Shown: piece by piece, positions 25,914 through 36,870 of the stretch
How the letters are laid out: every line of letters starts with the position of its first letter
How positions within the stretch are numbered: position 1 is the first letter of the stretch
From: Paenibacillus sp. DMB5
GTDB lineage: Bacteria > Bacillota > Bacilli > Paenibacillales > Paenibacillaceae
Direction: 5' to 3'
Assembly: GCF_001517085.1 (NCBI RefSeq)
Contig: NZ_LRAC01000153.1
Location: 1 to 43,641, forward strand
Length of the DNA: 43,641 nucleotides
Notes under the pieces: model-generated
The model's database searches: none
What the model was told of the DNA's origin: nothing
Seen by the model: the letters and a program-made list of their open reading frames with translations, nothing else
Program-made: the position numbers and the translations under genes

Positions 25914-28900
25914 TTATTTTTTCGTAAAAGTCATCTTGTCCAGATTGCCCACATACAACAGGCTGGAAGTGGTCGAACCCTTAAACGAAACGTACAGGCT
26001 CTGCTTGCCGGTCAGCTTTTGACTCAGGGCTGCCCCTGCTGTTTTGTAGCTGCCCCAGGCGCCGCCTGTGTTGGGGAGATTTACTGTAGCAATGACAGTA
26101 CCGTCTTTGCCGCCGAGACGGATTTCAGCCGTGATGTCTGCCGGTGTACGGTTGGTGGGCGCATCGTACAGGAATGACACGTAATTTTTGCCCTGAGTGC
26201 CGAAATCGATATCATCAAAAGTCAGCCAGGCACCGGTAAACGTATTGCCGACGGTCTTCCCGCCGTTGTTGTTCTCTGTTTTGAGCGGATTATTATTGAA
26301 GGCATTCTTCGCATCCGACCAGGCGGTGCGGTTCTCGAATTCTACAAGGACATCCGGCTCAGCTGCAACCAGTGAAAATGAAGCATTATCAAAGTTGCCG
26401 ATGTACTTAAAGGTTGAATCGGTTGAGCCTTTGAACACCAGATAAAGATCCTGCATCCCGGTCAGGGTCTTGCTCAATTCCCCTGACACCGTCTTATACG
26501 TTCCCCACGAGCCTGCGGTCGGCGGAGCTGCCAGTGTGCCCACAAGCTCACCGTTAACTCCGCCCAGCCGGAGCTCAACAGAAGAGTCTGCAGCGGTATT
26601 CGTCGAATTGCCTGCATATTCCACTGACCACTGGTTGACGCCTGCGCTGCCGAAGTTTATTGACTTATAAGCCAGCCAGGCGCCGCTGAATGTATTTGCA
26701 ACCTGCTTGCCGCTTTTACCGGCCTCGGTCTTCAGCGGCCCGCCGTTGGCCGGATTGTTGTCCGTGGACCAGGCATCATAATTCTCCAGCTCCAGCTTGG
26801 CATAATCGGTCCGGATTGTTTGATAGCTCCAGATGAACCGGTCCAGATTCGCCACATACGGACGCGCACTGTCTGTCGTTCCTTTCAGCACGGCGAACAG
26901 GGTTTGTTTACCGGTCAGCGTCGGCTCAGCATACCTTCCGCTGTGGCATACTGCGCCCAGCCTGCTCCCGTATTCTTCAGGGCGACCGTACCAAGAAGCT
27001 CGCCGTCTGCTGCCCCAAGCCGCAGCTCCAGCTGTGAATCCGCCGGAGTCCGGTCAGAGTTGGCATTGTATTCAACCGTTATCTTGTTGGCACCTTCGAT
27101 TCCGAAGTCAATGTCCGCAAACGACAGCCAGGCACCGGTAAAGGTGTTGCCTACCACCGTTCCGTTATTGCCGGCTTCCGTCTTCAGCTTGCCGTTGTTA
27201 AAGGTGTTCACAGCATCGGACCAGGAAGAGCGGCTCTCAAACTCAACGATGCGGTTATCTACTACAGGAGGTTCCGGCTCTTCCGCCGGGTCAGGTACAA
27301 CCGGGTTCTTGACCGGTACCGGAAGCGGCTCAGGAAGCGGATCTTCGCCGCCCGGCTGTTCACCGCCAGGTCCGCCCGGATTGCCCGGCTGTCCCGGATT
27401 CTGCGGTGCAGGCTCCGGCCGGGACTCGACCGGTTCAGCCAGCCACAGGGAATCGTAGATGTTGCCGTTGTAACTGTCGACCAGGTAGACGTTGACCTGA
27501 TAATTGCCGGCATTGACACCGAAGCTCTGTGCCAGGTCAAAGCCGCCGGACTGCACAGGCATTGCGCTTGAGAGCAGCGCCTGCTGTTCCCCGTCCATCA
27601 GCTGGATTACAGCAACTGCAGGACCTGTATATCCCCCCTTCAGGGTACCTGATACCTCTACAGTCATGTTGTCTGTACGCTTCACGTCCGCCTTCAGATC
27701 ATATACATCCCACAGAATATCAGAGGTATACGGGGCATCCGATAGCAGTGCTTCGCCTGCTGTAACATTCCGTGCTTCACTTGCCTTGATGCGCACCTGT
27801 ACCGCACCTGCAGCGAAGGCCTGCGGTCCCACAACCTGCGGATTAGTATCAGCTGTCTTCCAGGTTGCGCCGTTGTCAGTGCTGATTTCGTAATCAGACG
27901 GGCTCTCAAAGCCCGGTACCGGAGTCCAGCCAAAAGTATTAGCCTTATCATCAACCGCCGGAGCCGTTGGTGCTTCCGGCCTCACCATCTCGCGAATCGT
28001 CTCCAGGCTGAAGTCAAAGGCAATATCCGAACTGCTGAAGTTCACCTGATGCACCTCTGCAGCAAGTACATTGACCCCTTCCTTCAGATAAGCCGGATCA
28101 ATCTCGTACCGGTTCCAGTCCCGCTCATCACCTACTGTGGCGTTGGCATTGGTCTCATAGGCCACAGCTCCATCCGGCATATTCGTCCGGATAATCTCAT
28201 GACCGTTCAGATAGACTACAGCGCCGTCGTCACGGATCAGCCCGGCATCCAGCTCCAGAATATCCTTAAGATCCGCTGCTTCGAACGTTGTGCGGAAATA
28301 AGTTGTCGTATATTTCTTGCTTGCATCAGGACCGTAACCCGTTACCGTCTTGGCATAGCCCTTGTTATCATAACCAAGCGGTGCCTGTCCGGAGGACCAG
28401 CCGCTGTCATTAAAGCCAGCTCCTGTCCAGCCGTTGCCGGGTGCTTTGCCTTTGTCGTAATATTTCCATTCCGAGCCTTCACTGATCAATGCAGTACGCG
28501 AGAGTGTATTCTCGATGTCTGCATCGTAATCTGCTGTATGCGGGGCCGCTTTGGCTGAAGCCCCCCAGGCGTAGTTCGGCCCGCTGCCCATTTCGAATTC
28601 CAGCGTACCGCCGTTCATCACATCGGCATAGCTGATCCAGGCCTGGTCGAACGATTGGCCGTTCAGCTCTGCCGACTGGATGAAGCGGTTCTCCGAAGAG
28701 ACATTGTCAGCCTTAATGGTGAACGTCTTGCCGCCATCCAGATGCAGCGTCAGCTCCGAGAAAATCGGCGAGCCGATCACGAAATTGGCATCGCCCGGGT
28801 TGCCCGGGAACAGTCCCATCGCGCTATAAACAAACCATGAGGACATCCCGCCGGCATCGTCATCCATGGAAGGCAGATAGCCCTCAGGATCAGCGCGGTA

Positions 28901-31252
28901 GACACGCGACTGAATCGGATAAGCATACAAACCGTGGTTGTGATACTTCTGGGTAACAACCTCAGTTGTATATTCTCTTGCATAATATTGGGTCAGATAC
29001 GGATAACCCAGATAGTTGAACAGATAAGGAACGTCGATATCCGGCTCATTAATCGCCATGTACTCATTTCTGGCAAAGAAGTCCTGCAGCTGCTTGGCCA
29101 TTTCTGTTTTGCCGCCCATCAGCTTAGCCAGACCATTCATGTCCTGTGTTGCGGACCAGCGGTATGTCCAGAGATTACCCTGATAAGCGTACTTGTCTAC
29201 TGCGGTAACGTCATTTTTGGCTACCGTAGTGCCATTCGGGGTGAAGAAGCCGGTTTTTACGCCATTTTCATCAACCTGGTTGGCATTCCACAGCTTCTGG
29301 TAAGACAGTGCGAGCTTCTTATATTTATCATAAGTGCTCTTGTCCCCAAGCAGCTCTGCCAGCTTCATCGGGAAGTAGGCGCTCTTCGCCTTCTCCAGCT
29401 TGCCGGAGATTTCGCCCTCAGAGATCGAGAAGTTATCAGCATCCACAGCCATTCCCTTAAGTGCCGTATACGCATCATAGTCAGTGAAGCCCTTGGCATA
29501 AGCGTCAAGAATAACTGCACCGTTGAACTCGTTACGGACCGTCGGGCTTGGCCAGTAGCCATCTCCCCACTGGGTATAGATTCCTCTTGTTTTGTACAGA
29601 TCAACCAGGGACTTCACCATGTTGTTGTACTTTTGCGGCTCCAGTACGGAGAACAGGGCATATTTGCGGAAATCATCCCAGGTCGCCCAGCCGTTATAGT
29701 ATTCAAAATCATCCCCGAGCTCAGATGCCTGGCGCACCGTTCCCTCAGCTCTGCCGGCTTTGAACGTACCGGCTGAGCTGGTCACGTTCTTAGGCTGCAG
29801 ATACGTATGGTACATCTGAGTATAAAAAACCTTTTTATTCTCTTCATCTGCATCTTTAATCTCCACTTTGCCCAAAACATCGCTCCAGGCAGCACGGATC
29901 TTGGCATGCTGGGCATCAAAATCCCAGCTGGCGATATCCTGCTTCGCTTCAGCTCTCGCCTGCTCCACACTTACCGCCGACAGGCCGACCTTGGCCTGAA
30001 TCACTTTATCAGAAGCTGTATTGAAGTTGACCCACACACCGCTGTTTGCTCCGCTGCGGACAGCAGCTGTTCCGGTGGTGTTTCCCTCCCAGGAGGTATA
30101 GGTGTTAAAATCGTGGTCAAACTGGATGGAATAATAAAGCTTATAATTGCCGTTTCCGCATACATTTTTGGACTGGATCATGCCTGTAATCTCATTATTG
30201 CTCTCAACCTTAAGATTCGCATCCAGCATGCCTGCATAGGAATTGGAGAGATCAACCAGCACAGAGCCCGTATTGGCGGAAGCCGGGAAGGTATAGCGGT
30301 GGAAGCCGACATTATCGGAAGCTGTCAGCTCCACTCCGATTCCCGAGGCCAGCGTGACTCCGTAATAGCCTGCGGAAGCCTGCTCGCTGCTCTTGTCATA
30401 CTTCTGCTTATATTCATTTACGTTCTTGGTAAAAGAGCCCGTTCCGGGCATCATCAGAATGTTACCGCCCGCACCGCTGCAGCCTGCACCGCTGAAGCGC
30501 ACATGCGAGAAGCCCTTGAGGTTCTTATCCTGATAATAATAGCCGCTGAATGCCCCGCCGTCGCCGTCCGGTCCCAGAGAGACAAGCCCGAACGGCATCG
30601 AGGGCCCCGGATTCGTCTGGCCGTTATCACCCAATGTGTTAATGAAGGGATCGACATAATCAACCGGGTCCAGATTTACTGCCGGATATGCAGGATATTT
30701 GCCGGTATCCACTCCGTATACCTCCAGCTCATACAGACGGACTGTATTGTCCCCGGCTGCGCCTTTACTGACGTAGAAACGGAGATATTGTGCCGTTACC
30801 GGCTCTGGCAGATAACGGTCGACAACCGTCTGCACATTGCCCTGCACGACATCGACATCAGTCCACGTCACCCCGTCATCGCTCTTCTGCAGCCGGAAAT
30901 TCTGCGTGTTCCAGAACGGGCTGTTTGAACCTTCATTAATGGCTGCGTTATAAACCTTCCATTCATTAATCGAATACATCTTGCCGAGATCAAGCGTCAT
31001 CCACTTGATCTTGGCTGTTGTATTGTCGCACCACTTCGTATCCAATTTGCCGTCTACCGCAAAATCCGCACGTTCATTGTTATTGCATTGTCCTGAGGCG
31101 GTAACCTTCGCGCCCAGTGCCACATTCCTGGTCGGGTATACCTCCAGCCCGGCGTCGGCGGCGGACACCGTGACTGTAAAAGCAGTCACGGAATCCAGCA
31201 GCCCGAGCAGCATCAGGAGCGACATCAGAATGGCGAACAGTTGTTTACGCAT
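25914..31252 (-). pseudogene. secreted GH92 glycosidase with F5/8C and CBM6-like modules, frameshifted near its C-terminus
   Basis: About 1779 residues after repair. Order: signal peptide (MRKQLFAILMSLLMLLGLLD), F5/8 type C carbohydrate-binding domain (about 45-180), GH92 alpha-mannosidase-type catalytic domain (about 200-890), a galactose-binding-like module (about 920-1090), a module shared with the phosphatase at 32987 (about 1090-1270), a Pro/Gly-rich linker, then three CBM6-like repeats. The Asp cluster expected to hold the base is MDDDAGGMSSW (D797-D799). The family's acid Glu in EGNxWQYxW is Gln691 here (YQGNLWTYRW), as in GH92 enzymes that cleave mannose-1-phospho-6-mannose. As given the frame stops inside the first CBM6 repeat; one base added near 26922 gives LTGKQTLFAVLKGTTD. 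ATG 31252 is chosen for its GAGGG site. Last gene of a three-gene operon. Confidence 0.85.
25920..27250 (-). repeat. three tandem CBM6-like modules in the GH92 C-terminus
   Basis: Three protein-level repeats of about 140 residues at roughly 26835-27250, 26370-26810 and 25920-26345. Each starts with a (V/L)E(F/L)E-x6-W block and contains LKTE, then VxNTF(T/S)GAWL, then (A/E)xRLGG/A, and ends with LTGxQxL and a GN(L/F)D motif. This is the beta-jellyroll pattern of CBM6-type modules, which bind polysaccharide ends or chains. Confidence 0.75.
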
Positions 31253-31277
31253 GAGCTTCATTTCCCTCGCTTTCATC

Positions 31278-32963
31278 TTATAAAGAAGAGCCGGATTGAA
31301 TCAGACGGCTGACCATTGCAGCCACTTCGGCACGGGTAACCTGCTTCTTCGGCTGGAACTTCGTACCGTCTCCCTGCATCAGCCCGTTTACGCCCGCCTC
31401 GGCCACACTGGCTGCAGCCCAGGAAGAAATCTGCTGTGCGTCAGCATAAGCCGGGCTGGACTGGCTGCCTGCCGGCAGGCTGAAATGCTTGGCCGCATGA
31501 ACCAGCGCTACTGCCGCTTCTTCACGGGTAATGCGGTCGTCCGGACGGAATGCCCCGTCATAGCCATTCATAATACCCAGTGCTGCCGCTTCAGCCGCCT
31601 GCTGAGCATAGTAGCTGCTTGACGGCACATCGCTGAACGGCGCCGGTGCAATCGTGGAAGGCACACTGCCCGTACGTTCTACGGCACGCATCAGCAAGGC
31701 AACGAATTCCGCGCGGGTAATACCGCGTCCCGGCTCGTAATGCTGCGCATCCACACCGTTCACCAGATGCTTGGCGGCAAGCAGTTTCACCGCCGGTTCA
31801 GCCCAGTGTCCGGACAAATCTGTAAAGCTCTTATCATAGACCAGCAGTGCATACGTAGAGAAATGTCCGGTCTTAAAGGTGACCGTTCCGCCTGTAATGG
31901 TTCCCGGCATATATTCCGCAATACTGCCGTCCAGATAATAGATGCCGGCAAGTTCTGTATTGATGGCTGCCTGCTGCGCAGGCGTCAGCTTCAGGCTAAC
32001 CTGGGCCTGCTGCCCCAGCTGATGAATGCCTGCAGTATTACTGCCGTTAACGGATTGGATATTAAGCGAGATCAGCACGCCGGTAGGAGCATATGCAGCA
32101 TCGCCGCCCGCAGCGCGGGTAACCAGTACTCCCGCTTCGTCATTCCATACTGCATTAAAGGTAATCCGCAGCCGGGTCTGATCATCTCCTGACAGCTTAA
32201 TCGCACCTGCCGGGAAAGATATGGTTCTTACCCCGTCTGTCAGCACAAGAGCGGTGTTGCCTGTGTTCATCAGCTCCAATGATTTCGCCGGAAGCTCAAG
32301 CATCACGTCCGTCTCGCCTGCTGTTGCCGGAAGCTCAACGGTAATGCTGCCCGCAGCCTGCTGCATGGCTTGCGTCAATATATCTGCACCTACCAGATAA
32401 CGCCCGCCTTCAGCCGCCTCCGGTTTCACGGTGGCACCGCTGGCTTCGCCGGCACCGGCAGGAATAACGGCTGCGGCCGGTAAGGCAGGTACGCCGCCTG
32501 TTCCGCCAGGCAAGGAAGAATTCGGTGTGGATGTCGGTACCGGGGTTGATGACGGCATAGGCGTTGGTGTCGGGGTCGGCGTTCCCGTACCCGGTTCTCC
32601 GCCTCCCGGCTCCTCCCCGCCCGGAATGGTAAAGGTTTGCGTAAGCGTCGTTCCGCCGCTGCCGGCAATTACGGTATAGCTGCCGGAAGGAGCCAGCACC
32701 TGACTCTCCGGAATCGCCAGCCGCTTCGTATAAGCTCCTCCATCCGCTGTCAGAACATCAATATAGAATACGGTCTGAGCCGGGCTGACCACTTTGACAA
32801 CAACCTGGTCTGCTTGACCCAGGGTTGTGCCTGACAGCGTAACGCTGCCGCCCCGTAAGACTTCCTTCATACTGAGCTGCAGCGTGAAGGATGAGGCTGC
32901 AAAGACTGCAGCAGGGATACACAGGAGCATAAAGGCCATTACAGCCGCTACAACTTTTTTCAC
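31278..32963 (-). CDS. S-layer homology (SLH) domain surface protein
   Basis: 561-residue exported protein. GTG 32963 begins MKKVVAAVMAFMLLCIPAAV, a clean signal peptide, with AGAGAGG nine bases upstream; this start is preferred to the in-frame GTG at 32990. Next come an Ig-like domain (about 25-120), a Thr/Pro-rich linker of GTPTPTPTPMPSSTPVP type, a beta-rich middle domain (about 180-365) and three SLH domains at about 376-425, 439-488 and 506-555 (FTDLSGHWAEPAV, FSDVPSSSYYAQQA and YADAQQISSWAAAS starts; ITRAEF, ITREEA and VTRAEV ends). SLH domains bind pyruvylated secondary wall polysaccharide. It is sandwiched in an operon with a secreted phosphatase and a GH92 enzyme that lack SLH domains, so it may organise them at the surface. 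Confidence 0.9.
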   Translation of the reverse strand: MKKVVAAVMAFMLLCIPAAVFAASSFTLQLSMKEVLRGGSVTLSGTTLGQADQVVVKVVSPAQTVFYIDVLTADGGAYTKRLAIPESQVLAPSGSYTVIAGSGGTTLTQTFTIPGGEEPGGGEPGTGTPTPTPTPMPSSTPVPTSTPNSSLPGGTGGVPALPAAAVIPAGAGEASGATVKPEAAEGGRYLVGADILTQAMQQAAGSITVELPATAGETDVMLELPAKSLELMNTGNTALVLTDGVRTISFPAGAIKLSGDDQTRLRITFNAVWNDEAGVLVTRAAGGDAAYAPTGVLISLNIQSVNGSNTAGIHQLGQQAQVSLKLTPAQQAAINTELAGIYYLDGSIAEYMPGTITGGTVTFKTGHFSTYALLVYDKSFTDLSGHWAEPAVKLLAAKHLVNGVDAQHYEPGRGITRAEFVALLMRAVERTGSVPSTIAPAPFSDVPSSSYYAQQAAEAAALGIMNGYDGAFRPDDRITREEAAVALVHAAKHFSLPAGSQSSPAYADAQQISSWAAASVAEAGVNGLMQGDGTKFQPKKQVTRAEVAAMVSRLIQSGSSL

Positions 32964-32986
32964 CTTCGGATTCCTCTCTTTCCTGG

Positions 32987-35900
32987 TCACTGAAGCTCAG
33001 CCGGCTTGGCAAGCTGCTCAGGCACTTCAAGATCGCTGTTAAATTGATCAAATACGAATACCTTGACCCGGTAATTTGTACCTTTTACGTTGTAATACTG
33101 GGACATGGTGAGGGTGTCACTCTTCAGCGGAACAGCGCTGATCAGCAGCGGAGTATCGCCGTCCAGGAGCTCGAACACCACATAGGCGCTGCCGGTGTAT
33201 TCTGCCAGCTTCTCCACTGAAACCTCAACCTTGAGCTGATTATCCCGTTTGAGTGTTCCCTGGAGCGAGTACGTATCGCTATGATCATTAAAGGTAAATG
33301 GTTTATCCGCGAGCAACGCCGAGCCTGCCGGTGTCCCGGCTGACTCATCGCCCTTGATGCGGACCTGAACCTTACCTGCGGCGTATTCACCGTCTGGAAG
33401 CGGCTGCGGGTTCGCTGTGGCTGGCTGCCACTTTTCGCCTCCGTCAAAGCTGAATTCATAATCAGCAGCGCGGGTATATCCCGGTACCGGAGTCCAGCCG
33501 AAAGTGTTACGGGCATCATCAACAACCGGAGCGGTAGGTGCTGCCGGGCGTTCACCGCCGGTGAAGACAGCAGCTTCTGCGGAATTGTCTCGCTTATTTA
33601 CAGCCTTAACAATGAATTCGTAATCTACAGCCGGATTCGTACCTGCTACTTTAAATTCGTACTCATTTTGTCCCTCAACTGCCGGAACATAGACGTTCCA
33701 GTTCATACCCAGCTTCCCGTTTTTCTCATAGATACGGAAGCCTCTCACAGCATCATCCGCACTCTCGTCCTGAGGTTTTTCCCAGGTAAGCAGTGTAGCC
33801 TTCTCCTCTGCCCGTGCAGCCGAAAGTTTTTCAACCGGTTTCGGTTTACTGTCTTTCCGTACAATCGTGTACGTATCGAACGGGGCAGTATCACCGGATT
33901 TATACGAATTGATCGTAAAGCTGTCTTCCGTCATCAAAATTCCGGAGTAAATCGGCATCTTCGGCTGTTCGTAAACGGCTGCAAAATAAGGATCTACATT
34001 CTTATTAACATCGTAAAATTTCGTGCCGGAGGAGTTGTTGATCATGTATAACGTTCCGTCCGGATTAAGCGGATTTCCATGTTCGTCCTTGACGACATTC
34101 TCTACGACCTTGTTCCCGTACATTTGATTAGAGCGTACATAGACATGGTCATGTCCCTGCAAGACTACGTCGATTCCAAGCTCATCAAAGACGGGATACA
34201 GCGTTTCCCGCAACTCTTTGATTTCGGTTTCGGCCGCATGTCCCCCCAGCGAATAGATCGCCTTATGGAACGCAACAACCTTCCACTTCTTGTCCGTCTC
34301 GGCGACTTCCCGCTTCAGCCATTCAATCTGCTGGTTGAAGGAATTCCGCTGACGCTCGTCCCAGCCCATATCCATCGTATTCATAACCATGATGTGGGCT
34401 TCGCCGTAGTCGAAGGAGTATACACTGCCCGGAGGAAGCGGATCATCAATTGAATCGTTCGGATAGTTGAAATGATAATAATAGTTGTCGTTATACGGAC
34501 CTTCGTGATTTCCGACAGCTGCCATAAGCGGAAGCTTCATCAGCATATTCTGCGGTTTGCCAAAATAATCAAGCCATTGGGATTCTAGTGATCCGGCATC
34601 AACCTGATCGCCCGTCATCACCAGAAACTTAGCGTCCGGATAATCATCCAGCCCGTTCTTCAGCGTATCGGCCCAGACCTCATAGTCATGGGTATTGGCG
34701 CCTTGGGAGTCGGTCATATACAGGAAGCTGTAGGTGTCTTCCTTCTCGCCCTCGGTCGTGAAGCTGCCCTCGGCACTCCAGTTGCCGTCGCTGCCGACAC
34801 GGTACTTATAGGCGGTTCCGGGAGCAAGCCCGCTGGCGACAGCTTTATGGCTGATAAAAGCTCCTGTTGTCGAACCGGTAATTTTCAGGTTAAGCGCCTT
34901 GGTATCAGCCGGATCACCTGCAAAACGCAGCTTCGCCGGGGAATCAAAGCCCTGGTCTGCAGGAACAACCTCGACGATGCTGTCCATGATTCCGGACGGT
35001 GCGCTGTCCGGTCTTTCATAACTTGTGTACCAGGCGAAGGATCGGTTCGTTTTCGCCTCGTTCAGGAAGGACATCGCAATGGCAATCGGTGAATAATCAA
35101 CCGCTTCCGAATGATTCTCCGGGCTGAAAATAAAGCTGCCTGCAGCCGTATCCCCGTCAAGCTTCAGTCCAGCCTGTCCGTCATATTCAACGTTTACAAT
35201 CTGTCCCGGCATAATGATGGTTCCCAGCGTCAGCATCAGCTGGTCAGCGCTGCTTCCTTGAACCGCCTGCAGGACCGGAATTACCTTTTCGCCCGCTTTA
35301 ACGGTCAGATGTTTAGCCAGCTCTGCAGGAACAGTCTGCAGATTACCCGTGAGCTGCAGCGCTATGCTCAGGCCTCCGGAATCGACGGTCCCAAACACGG
35401 GGCCATTGTAACCGGCCGGAAGATAGAAGGCTGCCGCAGGGACAATCTGCTTCTCGATTCCTGGGCCGGACCAGCGCAGGTACAGATTGGAGCCGCCATA
35501 GTCCTCAAAGTACTCTACCTTGAAGCTGTGCATCTCCCCGGCCTGCAGGGTTACAGGACTGCTGGTCTGCTCAACATCCCAGTCATTCTTCCAGTGATCG
35601 ACAACCAGCTTATCGTCAATCCACATCCGGAAGCCGTTATCTCCAATCATGTAGAAGGTATACTCACCGGATGCCGGCACTGCCAGCCGGCCTGTCCAGC
35701 GGATATTGGCATCATCTGCCCGTCCGGCCCAGGTCTGGAGAACCGGATCCAGATTACTGAAGTTAATCTGTGAATCAATTCGCGTGGATTTATAACCAGC
35801 GAACTCAAAATTGTCGTTATTGGTGTAATATTGGCCCAGTATTCCATGTTCTTTGGAGGCTGCTGCCCCTGCTGAGGCATTCAGCTCTAGAGAGAAGTAA

Positions 35901-36628
35901 GTATCGGAGCTTGCACCGCGGTCCTGATGTACCTCGGCTGCAATTACGTTAGTGCCTTGCAGCAGCAGAGCAGGATCGATAGTGAAGTTGTTATCCAGCC
36001 GTTCGTCCCCGACGGCTGAAGAGGCATAAGTATTGTAGAGGATTGTGCCCTGCGGCATGTTGGTCCGGTAGACTTCCTGCCCGTTCAGGTATACAACAGC
36101 TCCGTCATCACGTACAAGTGTAGCAGCGAGGCGTGTGACTGCTGCAGGATCTTCGACCTGGAACTCTTTACGGTAATACGTTGTGGCATATTTCTGGCTG
36201 GCATCCGGACCATAGCTGATCCGGGTCTTCAGATCCAGTCCCTTACCGCTGCTTGCATAACCGAGCGGCGCTTGTCCCTGCTTCCACAAGCTGTCATCAT
36301 ACACATTGCGCCAGACCGTAATCTGATCTGATCCGTTATCAAGATAGGACCAGGTGCTGTCCTTTGCGATTAATGTACCTCCGGCTGCTGCTGCGGAAAG
36401 CAATCCGGCATCTCCCAATACCCGGGTTGCTGCTCCATCTCCGGTGCCTCCGGATGTACCGGCATTGCCTGCTGCATCGGTACTAATTGCTTCTTCAGCT
36501 GCAGTATTGCCTGTGTCTGCAGGCTCTGCACTGGCCGGAAGCAGCGGCACATAACCGGCCGTGAGCAATGAAGCTGTGAGCATAGCTGCTGTAAGCGCAC
36601 GGCTTCCCAGCATAAACCTCTTCTTCAC
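32987..36628 (-). CDS. secreted multidomain metallophosphatase with PA14 and fibronectin III domains
   Basis: 1213-residue exported phosphoesterase of the calcineurin/purple acid phosphatase type. Order: signal peptide ending near LLPASA; galactose-binding-like module (about 83-249) also found in the GH92 protein; PA14 domain (about 256-401; YTFYMIGDNGFRMWIDDKLV); PAP-type N-terminal beta domain (about 510-626); catalytic domain with metal-site motifs TDSQ, TGDQVD, VGNHEGP, FHKAIYS and QGHDHVYVR (about 631-835); fibronectin III (about 930-1023); and a C-terminal module again shared with GH92. The first motif has Gln instead of the usual His, a variant seen in secreted phosphoesterases. GTG 36628 has GGGGGG seven bases upstream and gives a proper signal peptide. 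First gene of the operon, 23 bases before the SLH gene. Confidence 0.88.
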   Translation of the reverse strand: MKKRFMLGSRALTAAMLTASLLTAGYVPLLPASAEPADTGNTAAEEAISTDAAGNAGTSGGTGDGAATRVLGDAGLLSAAAAGGTLIAKDSTWSYLDNGSDQITVWRNVYDDSLWKQGQAPLGYASSGKGLDLKTRISYGPDASQKYATTYYRKEFQVEDPAAVTRLAATLVRDDGAVVYLNGQEVYRTNMPQGTILYNTYASSAVGDERLDNNFTIDPALLLQGTNVIAAEVHQDRGASSDTYFSLELNASAGAAASKEHGILGQYYTNNDNFEFAGYKSTRIDSQINFSNLDPVLQTWAGRADDANIRWTGRLAVPASGEYTFYMIGDNGFRMWIDDKLVVDHWKNDWDVEQTSSPVTLQAGEMHSFKVEYFEDYGGSNLYLRWSGPGIEKQIVPAAAFYLPAGYNGPVFGTVDSGGLSIALQLTGNLQTVPAELAKHLTVKAGEKVIPVLQAVQGSSADQLMLTLGTIIMPGQIVNVEYDGQAGLKLDGDTAAGSFIFSPENHSEAVDYSPIAIAMSFLNEAKTNRSFAWYTSYERPDSAPSGIMDSIVEVVPADQGFDSPAKLRFAGDPADTKALNLKITGSTTGAFISHKAVASGLAPGTAYKYRVGSDGNWSAEGSFTTEGEKEDTYSFLYMTDSQGANTHDYEVWADTLKNGLDDYPDAKFLVMTGDQVDAGSLESQWLDYFGKPQNMLMKLPLMAAVGNHEGPYNDNYYYHFNYPNDSIDDPLPPGSVYSFDYGEAHIMVMNTMDMGWDERQRNSFNQQIEWLKREVAETDKKWKVVAFHKAIYSLGGHAAETEIKELRETLYPVFDELGIDVVLQGHDHVYVRSNQMYGNKVVENVVKDEHGNPLNPDGTLYMINNSSGTKFYDVNKNVDPYFAAVYEQPKMPIYSGILMTEDSFTINSYKSGDTAPFDTYTIVRKDSKPKPVEKLSAARAEEKATLLTWEKPQDESADDAVRGFRIYEKNGKLGMNWNVYVPAVEGQNEYEFKVAGTNPAVDYEFIVKAVNKRDNSAEAAVFTGGERPAAPTAPVVDDARNTFGWTPVPGYTRAADYEFSFDGGEKWQPATANPQPLPDGEYAAGKVQVRIKGDESAGTPAGSALLADKPFTFNDHSDTYSLQGTLKRDNQLKVEVSVEKLAEYTGSAYVVFELLDGDTPLLISAVPLKSDTLTMSQYYNVKGTNYRVKVFVFDQFNSDLEVPEQLAKPAELQ

Positions 36629-36870
36629 TTCTTTTCCCCCCATATGAAAGTTGTAATCAATGGGAAATGATACGTTTAGTCCGGCAACTGTGCAATCCAT
36701 GCATGGTAAAGGGCGGGTTAAGTTTTCGTAAAACCCGGTGGCAGCTTATAAACAGCTCTCCGGTAATAAAAACTCTTCATAACCATAACTTCCTTTTACT
36801 TCCTTATTCCAGCGGGCTTTCACAGCCTCATATCCGCGGCCCGATGCGCTATACAGCGATTGAGCAGCCT

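Noticed and set aside
24848..25927. A 359-codon open frame on the plus strand
   Set aside because: It runs antisense to the ABC ATPase gene, whose motifs are all intact on the minus strand; it has no ribosome site and reads as low-complexity Arg/His/Gln-rich sequence typical of shadow frames.
28934..29776. A 280-codon open frame antisense to the GH92 catalytic domain
   Set aside because: Same reason: shadow of a strongly supported gene, no start signal.
29807..30928. A 373-codon open frame antisense to the GH92 gene
   Set aside because: The opposite strand holds clear F5/8C and GH92 motifs; this frame has no recognisable domain and only reflects codon bias of the real gene.
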